Part shown: positions 51,009 to 60,300 of the stretch, in pieces
Numbering within the stretch: position 1 is the first letter of the stretch
How the letters are laid out: every line of letters starts with the position of its first letter
Assembly (NCBI RefSeq): GCF_029633865.1
Contig: NC_079211.1
Span: 60,371,002-60,435,001, forward strand
From: Lampris incognitus
Taxonomy: Eukaryota; Chordata; Actinopteri; Lampriformes; Lampridae
DNA: 64,000 bases
Direction: 5' to 3'
Program-made: the position numbers and the translations under genes
Notes under the pieces: model-generated
Seen by the model: the letters and a program-made list of their open reading frames with translations, nothing else
Database searches by the model: none
What the model was told of the DNA's origin: nothing

Positions 51009-52132
51009 TCACGTACCGGGGGGATCTCCGCGCTCTCGTCTCCCGACCCTGGTCCACTTGCGTATTGCTTCCGCTCTCTGCATCAGCGTTGGCCTTTCCT
51101 CTCTCTGAACTGGTACCTCCAATCCTCTCTGTCGCATCGCCCTGGCTGCCTCCTGTGGGTTGTCGTAGACCTTGGTTCCATCGTTCAAGTAGATCCTCAG
51201 GGTGGTCATGGGTGATTGGAACCGGAGTCCCTTTTCTTTGAGAATCTTTTTAAGACCGGCGTAGTCCCGACGCTTAGCTGCTACCTCCGCAGGATAATCA
51301 TGATCAGATGTGACTCGTTGCTCGGCCACCTGCACGTTCTTCTTCCATGCCGTCTTGAGGACGTTCTCTTTGACATCAAAGCTCAGAAAGTTCACAATGA
51401 TTGCTCTCGCTGGCTTGTTTTCTGCCGGTCTGGGGGCCAGTGCCCTGTGTGCTCTCTGGATCTGTAGCTCCTCGCCACCAGGCAGATCTAGCTCCTTGTG
51501 AATTAGCTCGTCGATATATTTTTTAGCCGAGTCCCCCTCAAGTCCTTCTTTAACTCCCCAAATACGGATGTTGTTTCTTCTTGATCTTCCTTCGAGGTCT
51601 GTCAGTTTTTCCTGGAGTCTGGCTTGTTGTTCCATCAGAGCTGTGATAGCGTCTTGAGCCTCGGTGTTCCATTCCTCTGTCTCTCCCACGCGTTCCTCTA
51701 CCAAGCCCGTCTTTCCGCTGATCACGAATATCCACCTCAACAGCCGCGATTCTGTTGCTCGCTTCCTCCCTGTAGCTATCCAGGCTCTGCGTCGTCTCCG
51801 TTCTGATTTGGCCCATTTCCTCTCTCAATCTTGCCATTTCGTCTCGAACTCCTTTCAGAGCGTCATCCACTTGCTTACTTATCTTGTCCAGTTGTTTCCA
51901 TGTTTCGCTGGCTAGCATCCATTTTAACTTGCATACAAGCTAAGCTAGTCTGCATGCTAGCTTGAAACGTAGCCACCCAGCTAGGCTGCTCGTCACTGCT
52001 AGCGTTAGCTGCTAGCACGGGGACCTCGTTGGTTTCTTTTGGCATCGTCGTCGTCTTTTTCTTATTTTGTGCGTCGGTTTTTGGCGGATTGGGCATTTTG
52101 TCTCTTTCTTGGCCCCTTGTATTCTTATTCAT
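51009..52132 (-). pseudogene. L1 ORF1 (RNA-binding protein)
   Basis: Begins MNKNTRGQERDKMPNPP. A frameshift near 51880 leads into a coiled coil (DDALKGVRDEMARLREEMG) and another near 51730 into the next block. From there EKLTDLEGRSRRNNIRIWGV and IIVNFLSFDVKENVL mark the RRM-like and C-terminal domains of L1 ORF1 proteins, to a stop at 51009. ORF1p forms trimers on element RNA. Confidence 0.87.
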
Positions 52133-52235
52133 GCCCTATTCAGACTATTTTAGGAGTTTTACACAATTTCTTTCTTATTTTGACCGGGAGCTCCTCTTTA
52201 CTGCTGCCTATCTCCTCATGGCCAAACCGGAAGCC

Positions 52236-52392
52236 GTTAAAACAAATTTAAAATATAAATTAAAATATAAAATCATTAAAATATAAAATTAAGATATAAA
52301 ATTAAAATGTACATTTCCATATAAAATTATTAAAATATAAAATTATTAAAACATAACATTTTAAATATAACATTTACAAATATAAAATTAGT
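52236..52392. repeat. AT-rich minisatellite, right of L1
   Basis: Units of AAATATAAAATTATTA type, as at 44876-44965. Confidence 0.8.
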
Positions 52393-52423
52393 TTAACAAA
52401 CGGCGAGCTTTTGATGTAAAGTC

Positions 52424-52429
52424 TTTATT
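52424..52429 (-). terminator. tmem129 polyadenylation signal
   Basis: TTTATT on the plus strand, AATAAA on the minus, about 1 kb after the tmem129 stop and just before the repeat-rich sequence begins. Confidence 0.55.
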
Positions 52430-53410
52430 AACCTCGACATTAAACCACGTTGAAAAAATAACACGCGGCGATAATATTCAGTTGCTCAGTGACTCAAGAC
52501 TTCTGCATGAAAACATCTAATTACATGTCCATGGAACAAACTATCTTGCAGGAGTTGTATAGTAGACATACTCAACAGAAAAAAATGACAAAAAAAAAAC
52601 TTCATAGAGGAAGATCAGAGCTCTGTTATACAAGTCATTTCACAGAAAATTCTGTTTGAGAACCACCACGAAGAATTCAATGCCACCATCTCCAGCTGAG
52701 CTCATGTGACACGATATTTTAATTACAATATTTTGTCATTTAGCTAGCAGATAAACTCTTCACTGAAGCCAGGTAAAGACACCTCATACCTGCACACAGT
52801 AACACACCAGAACACAAAACTATCTGATAACAAATAAAGGCTTAAGCACTGAGAAGATCTAACTGAAAAAAGCTCATTCAACAGGTAAGTGAAATACAAT
52901 TCATGACTGGTGGAGCAGAAACCGAGTCAAAGTGACAAAAAGGCACATAAGGAGGGAAACGGAGTCATCCACAATTTCTGAATCTGTTTCAGGGAACAAA
53001 TACAGTTCCGTTTATTTGGATCTTGAAGCAGATTTAGATTGTCTCTGTTAACCTTTCATGTTTATCAGAGTGGACAAGGACAAGTCGAACACTCCAATTA
53101 AGACCAATTTTGTTAGAAGGCACTCAAATCATTACAGTATGATGGACACTGATGGACAAACTGACATTTCATTGTAAGGGATAAGCAATTTGTATTTATT
53201 TTTTGTCCGGCACTCTGTATGCACACTTGTTTCTGAGTTTGTTTGCGTAAAACAGTGTTTCTCCCCAATTTCTTTCGTTTGCCACAAAAGCTTCTCAAAT
53301 AGTATTTTGGCTTTATTGTTCTAAAATCACCTCCCCTGCAATTACTGAAACTCTGGGTGGTGTAGCCAACCACAGTTATTTAACAGCAGGATGACCACTG
53401 CTGTGTGTGG
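52430..53410 (-). other. Probable tmem129 3' untranslated region
   Basis: Unique sequence without transposon signatures between the stop codon and the AATAAA. Confidence 0.55.
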
Positions 53411-53595
53411 TCAGTGCAACAGACACACATCCAGTATACAGAATTTGGCTCTACAGGTTGGGCAGGGTACTCTGCTGGCCAACCAGGTCTCAGGTCTCTG
53501 CTGGTCCTGGCGACTGGCAAACCATCGACCCAGACAAGATAGACACCACATCGGTCTGCAGAAACACTGCTGGCACTCTGAATCACTGTCATCAC
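53411..53595 (-). CDS. tmem129: tmem129 last coding exon (RING)
   Basis: Acceptor GTGTTTCAG, 60 codons plus stop. Contains [19 protein letters not shown] and [14 protein letters not shown]. Confidence 0.95.
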
Positions 53596-54357
53596 CTGAA
53601 ACACAAGATAATGGAATAATAGAAACAGATTCACACAGATACAAACACAGGAAGTCACAGAAAGACAGACAAGTCCATTTTCATTGTAGTATAGCCCATT
53701 ATCACAAATTTGCCTCAGTGGGCTTTACAGCAACACAACATCCTGTCTTTAGACCCTCGCATCGGACAAGGAACAACTCCCAAAAAAAACCTTTAATGGG
53801 GAGAAAAAAATAGGAAAAAACCTCAGGGAGAGCAAGAGGAGAGATCTCTCTCCCGAGACACACAACGTGCAATTGATGTTGTGTTTACACAATTTACACA
53901 ATACAACGTTGAAAGAGGATAACATAATTATAATGGACTTATAAAATATATGAAAAATATATGAGGAGGATGCCAAGCAGTGTCCAGATGTCACCAGAAC
54001 AGCCTGGAACCTGAGCCACGTGACCACCATCACCATGTAGACCTGACAGGAGGAAAGACACATGCACACAACAGAGAATCACATCAAAGCCCTTTGAGGC
54101 AAATTTTAATTTGTGGTATTGGGCTATACAAATAAAATTGACTTGACTTGCCATTCAAATACACGGGAGAAGAGACAAGAAAAAAAATAGGCACACATTG
54201 GAGTGAGAGAATGATACAACACTGAAACATCCATCCATCCATTATCCAAACTGCTTATCCTGCTCTCAGGGTTGCGGGGATGCTGGAGCCTATCCCAGCA
54301 GTCATTGGGTGGCAGGCGGGGAGACACCTTGGACAGGCCGCCAGGCCATCATAGGGC

Positions 54358-54391
<34 letters not shown>

Positions 54392-57300
54392 ACCCAGCTA
54401 CTGAGGATGCACAAGCCAGTGCATTCTTAGTGCCAGTCCCAAGCCTGGATAAATGAGGGTTGTGTCAAGAAGGGCAGTTTTATCCGAGTTTAAAAGCAGG
54501 AAATTTAGTGATATCCAATTTTTCACAGCAGCCAAGCAGTCCTCTAAATTAGTCATTTGAGTGTGATCATCAGCCCTTATAGGCACATACAGCTGAGTAT
54601 CAGCCACATAGCAATGGAAATGTATTCCATGACTGTGTATAATTTGGCTAAGAGGTGAAAAAATAAAGAGAAAAGTAGAGAGCCAAGAACCAAGCCCTGA
54701 TGTGTGCCATATTTAACATCAGAGAATTTTGATGTAATATTACCATAGCAGACACAATGTGTTCTTCCAGAGAAGTAGGACTTCAAGTCAAGAGAACACT
54801 AAGCCAGAGACAGCAAAATTTCAATTTATCTGTCTAATAGCATACAGTGATCACCGGTGTCAAAGGCTGCACTGAGGTCCAGTAGTGGAAGCACAGAGGT
54901 GGAATCAGAGTCCATAGCTAGTAGAAGATCATTCACCACTCTGATCAGAGCAGTTTCGATGGAGTGTCAGGCCCTGAATGGCAATTGAAAAGGTTCATAT
55001 AGATGGTATCCTTCTATATATACTGCTCAAAAAAATAAAGGGAACACCTAAAAACACAATATAGACCTCGATGAATGAAATATTTCAGCTGAAAATCTTT
55101 ATTTATTAGACAGAGGAATGTGTTTAGAGCAAAATAACCTAAGAATGATCAATGGAAATCAAAATCATTAGCCCATTAAGGTCTGGATTCAGAATCATAC
55201 TCAAAATCAAAGTGGAAAATGAGAACATAGGCTGATCCAACTTCTGTAGAAATTCTTCAAGACGATTCCAAATGAGGCTCAGTAGTGTGTGTGGCCTCCA
55301 CGTGCCTGTATGCACTCCCTACAACGTCTGGGCATGCTCCTGATGAGACGACGGATGGTCTCCTGAGGGATCTCCTCCCAGACCTGGATCAGGGCATCGG
55401 TCAACTCCTTGACAGTCTGTGGTGCGACATCGCGTTGGCGGATGGTACGAGACATGATGTCCCAGAGGTGCTCGATTGGATTCAGGTCTGGGGAACGTGC
55501 AGGCCAGTCCATAGCATCAATGCCCTCGACATACAGGAACTGCTGACACACTCTGGCCACATGAGGACGAGCATTGTCATGCATGAGCAGGAACCCAGGG
55601 CCCACTGCACCAGCATATGGTCTGACAATGGGTCTGAGGATCTCATCCCGGTACCTAATGGCAGTCATGGTACCTCTGGCTAGCACGTAGAGGTCTGTGC
55701 GGCCCTCCAAGGATATGCCTCCCCAGACCATCACTGACCCACCGCCAAACCGGTCATGCTGGAGGATGTTGCAGGCAGCAGAACGTTCTCCACAGCGTCT
55801 CAAGACTCTCTCACGTCTGTCACATGTGTTCAGTGTGAACCTGCTCTCATCTGTGAAGAGCACAGGGCGCCAATGGCGAATCTGCCAACCAAGATGTTCT
55901 CTGGCAAAGGTCAATCGGGCTGCACGGTGTTGGGCTGTGAGCACAGGCCCCAATTGTGGACGTCGGGCCCTCATACCATACTCATGCATTCTGTTTCTCA
56001 CTGTTTGAGCAGAAACCTGCACATTAGTGGCCTGTTGAAGGTCGTTTTGTAGGGCTCCGGCAGTGCTCCTCCTGTTCCTCCTTGCACAAAGGACCAGATA
56101 GCGGTCCTGCTGCGGGGTTGTTGTCCTCCTGCGGCCCCCTCCACGTCTCCTGGTGTACTGGCCTGTCTCCTGGTACCTCCTCCATGCTCTGGACACTGTG
56201 CTGGGAGACACATCAAATCTTCTTGCCACAGCACGCATTGATGTGCCATCCTGGATGAGCTGCACTACCTGAGCAACTTCTGTAGGTTGCAGATACCGCC
56301 TCATGCCACCTCTAGTGGTGAGGGCACTAGCAAAATGAAAAACTAACCAAAGATCTGCCAGAAAAGATGAGGACAGGCAAATGGTCTGTGGCCACCACCT
56401 GCAAATCCATTCCTTTTATAGGGCTTGTCTTGCAAATTGTCTAATTTCCACCTGGTGGAAATTAGACAATTTACCAACAGGTGAAATTGATTCACAAATC
56501 AGTGTTGCTTCCTAACTGGACAGGTTGATATCTCAAAAGTGTGATTGACTTGGAGCTACATTCCATTGCTTATGTGTTCCCTTTATTTTTTTGAGCAGTA
56601 GGTCCAAAGTTGTTGATACACAACTCTCTCTAGTACTTAAGAAAAGAATGGAAGATTAGACCCTGGTCAATAGTTATTAAGAGAACCTGAATCGAGGTGC
56701 GGTTTCTTAAGTAGAGGTTTGACCACAGCAGTCTTAATACTGCTGGGAACAGTCCCAGCAGTAAGTGATAAATTAACAATGTCTAGCATTGTAGGTCCCA
56801 GGAAAGGTCAGGGGTCTTTAAATTTTTTTTTGCAGGTAATGGGTCAAGTAGGTATGCATTTGGTTTAGAAGCTGACACAAACTTAGTCAAAGTATCAAGA
56901 GATATTCTCAAAAGCTGTAATAACAGGGACTATCAGTGACTCATTGTATAGATATGAATTTGGTAAGGCAGGATCTGCAGGAGTAGCCGGAGTTGAACCA
57001 ATTTTGTTTATGATCTCATCAACCTTATTGCAAAAAAAAAAAAGTCTAGAAAGACATGGGCTGTGAATGGTGAGCAACTAATAGACAGCTGCTTTTTAGT
57101 AAATTTAGCTACAGTGTCAAAGAGAAATCTGGGATTATGTTTATTAATACTGATTAAGCGGGAGCGATACGCTGCTTTCGCAGCAGCTAAAGCATGCTTG
57201 TATTTCAATAAATACTCATGCCAAGACGGGTAAAAAACTCCAATTTTGATTTTTGCCATTTATGTTCCAGTCTCCTGCAGGCCCGCTTAAGAGCACGTGG

Positions 57301-60300
57301 CTCGTCGTTAAATCAGGGTATTGGCCTCTTTAGTCACATTGCTCTGGTAGTGAGTGGTACACCTGTATCGACGAGATTAGAGAGGGTCACATTTAAGATT
57401 TTCAACAGAGTCAATCTCTACGGTGAAAGGAGCCAAGACTGCAGGCAGCTGCTGGCCAAATGCAGCTACAATGGCTGGACCAATGTGACTGGCAGTTACA
57501 GTGGTGCTTGAAAGTTTGTGAACCCTTTAGAATTTTTTATATTTCTGCATAAATATGACCTAAAACATCATCAGATTTTCACACAAGTCTTAAAAGTAGA
57601 TAAAGAGAATCTAATTAAACAAATATTATACTTGGTCATTTATTTATTGAGGAAAATGATCCAATAGTACATATCTGTGAGTAGCAAAAGTATGTGAACC
57701 TTTGCTTTTAGTATTTGGTGTGACCCCCACCCCGTACAGCAATAACTGCAACTAAACGTTATCAGTCCTGCACATTGGCTTGGTGGAATTTTAGCCCATT
57801 CCTCCATACAGAACAGCTTCAACTCTGGGATGTTGGTGGGTTTCCTCACATGAACTGCTCGCTTCAGGTCCTTCCACAACATTTCGATTGGATTAAGGTC
57901 AGAACTTTGACTTTGCCATTCCAAAAAAATTAACTTTATTCTTCTTTAACCATTCTTTCGTAGAACGACTTGTGCGCTTAGGGTTGTTGTCTTGCTGCAT
58001 GACCCACATTCTCTTGAGATTCAGTTCACGGACAGATGGCCTGACATTTTCCTTAAGAATTCGCTACTATAAGTCAGAATTAATTGTTCCATCAATGATG
58101 GCAAGCCGTCCTAGCCCAGATGCAGCACAACAGGCCCAAACCATGATGCTACCACCACCATGTTTCACAGATGGGATAAGGTTCTTATGCTGGAACGCAG
58201 TGTCTTCCTTTCTCCAAACACAACGCTTCTCATTTAAACCAAAAAGCTCTATTTTGGTTTCATCTGTCCACAAAACATTTTTCCAGTAGCCTTCTGGCTT
58301 GTCCATGTGGTCTTTAGCAAACTGCAGACGGGCAGCAATGTTCTTTTTGGAGAGCAGTGGCCTTCTTGCAACCCTACCATGCACACCATTGTTGTTCAGT
58401 GTTGTCTTGATGGTGGACTCATGAACATTAACATTAGCCAATGTGAGAGAGGCCTTCAGTTGCTTAGAAGTTACCCTGGGTTCCTTTGTGACCTGGCCGA
58501 CTATTACACGCCTTGCTCTTGGAGTGATCTTTGATGGTCAACCACTCCTGGGGAAGGTAACAATGGTCTTGAATTCCTTTCATTTGTACACAATCCGTCT
58601 GACTGTGGATTGGTGGAGTGCAAACTCTTTAGAGATGGTTTTGTAACCTCTTCCAGCCTGATGAGCATCAACAACGCTTTTTTTCTGAGCTCCTCAGAAA
58701 TCTGCTTTGTTCTTGCCATGATATACTTCCACAAACATGTGTTGTGAAGATCAGACTTTGATAGATCCATGTTCTTTAGATAAAATAGGGAACCCACTCA
58801 CACTTGTCATCCCATTGATTGAAAACACCTGACTCTAATTTCACCTTCAAATTAACTACTAATTCTAGAGGTTTCGCATACTTTTGCCACTCACAGATAT
58901 GTAATACTGGATCATTTTCCTCAATAAATAAATGACCATGTATAATATTTTTGTCTCATTTGTTTAATTGGGTTCTCTTTATCTACTTTTAGGACTTATG
59001 TGAAAATCTGATGATGTTTTAGGTCATATTTATGCAGAAATATATAACATTCTAAAGGGTTCACAAACTTTCAAGCACCACTGTACAGCTGTGTTGACAT
59101 TAACAGGACAGGCCAATAATGCTTCAAATTTAATGACAAAATGATCCGACAAAGCAGAGTTGGTTGGCAAGATGGTCAGATCAGAAACAGCTATCCCTTT
59201 AGATAAAACCAAATCAAGGGTGTGTCACGCCGGGAGCAGGAGTTGAGGACTCAAATGCAGACAGACCAAATAGGCTGGAATAGAGCAATACTCTAATGAA
59301 ATAAACTTACGGAAGCTGGAACGGCAGGTACAAAATGTAAGGAAGGCACAAGACACGAAGCTCCAGGATACCATAGGTTAACTTTTCTGACATAACAATC
59401 TGACAATGAGACCGAGCAAACCGGGAATATGTAACTGCTGGGGAGCCAATCAGGGAATGGGGAACAGGTGAGCCTTAGAAACCCAGACCACACAACCATG
59501 ACAGGACCTCCCCCTGCCAAGGAATGGATTCCAGACATCCCAAATGAACGGACCAGGGCCAAGTGGTCTGGGAGCGGATGAATGGGGTCAGAGATCTCAG
59601 GCGGAGGGCCTGTGCTGGACCAATGGATGCAACTGATCTGGAGGGTGACCAGGATGCAGGACTGAAGGGCGGAGCTGCTCTGGCGGATGGGCAGGCTGAT
59701 GGCCTGCAGGCCAGCGACATACACGGGACAGCTGCCAAGGAGGCTGATGACTCGGACAGGACTGCTGCCCAGGAGGTCAGTGACGCGGACAGGACAGCCA
59801 CCCAGGAGGCCGGCAACACGGACAGGACAGCCACCCGGGAGGCCGGCGACGCAGACAGGACAGCCGTCCGGGAGGCTGATGACGTGGAGGCGGGACCACT
59901 CGAGGTACAGGCATCAGCGGCTGGACCGCTTGGGGTGTGGTCATCGAAGGCGGGGCCACCGGATATGTGGGAAGCGGGACTGTTGGAAACGTGGGAAGCG
60001 GGGCCATCAGAGACATGGGAAGCAGGGCCACCGGATACGTGGGAAGCGGAACTGTTGGAAACGTGGGAAGCGGGGCCATCAGAGACATGGGAAGCAGGGC
60101 CGCCGGAGATGTGGGAAGCGGGGCCGCCGGACAGGTGGTAAGCTGGGCCACTGGAGATGTGGGAAGCTGGGCCACTTGAAACATGGGAAGCCAGGCCACT
60201 TGAGACTTCAGAAGCTGGTCCGCTTGAGACATGAGAAGCCGAGAGCTGGAACCAGGCAACCTCGAAAGCCCAAAGGTGGGTGGCGGATCGAGACCAGGTC

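Larger units (their letters stand above)
45121..52235 (-). mobile_element. L1-clade LINE, nearly full length, split by a hAT
   Basis: Minus strand. ORF1 at 52132-51009, ORF2 from 49045 to 45137, and an A/T-rich 3' end. A hAT of 1,371 bp (49565-50935) sits between the two coding regions. Both flanks are the same AATATAAAATT minisatellite, so it inserted there. Several stops and frameshifts in both ORFs. Confidence 0.88.

Noticed and set aside
53749..54154. Minus-strand frames as extra tmem129 exons
   Set aside because: They fall in a common fish LINE tail, and the splice phases of the neighbouring exons join without them.
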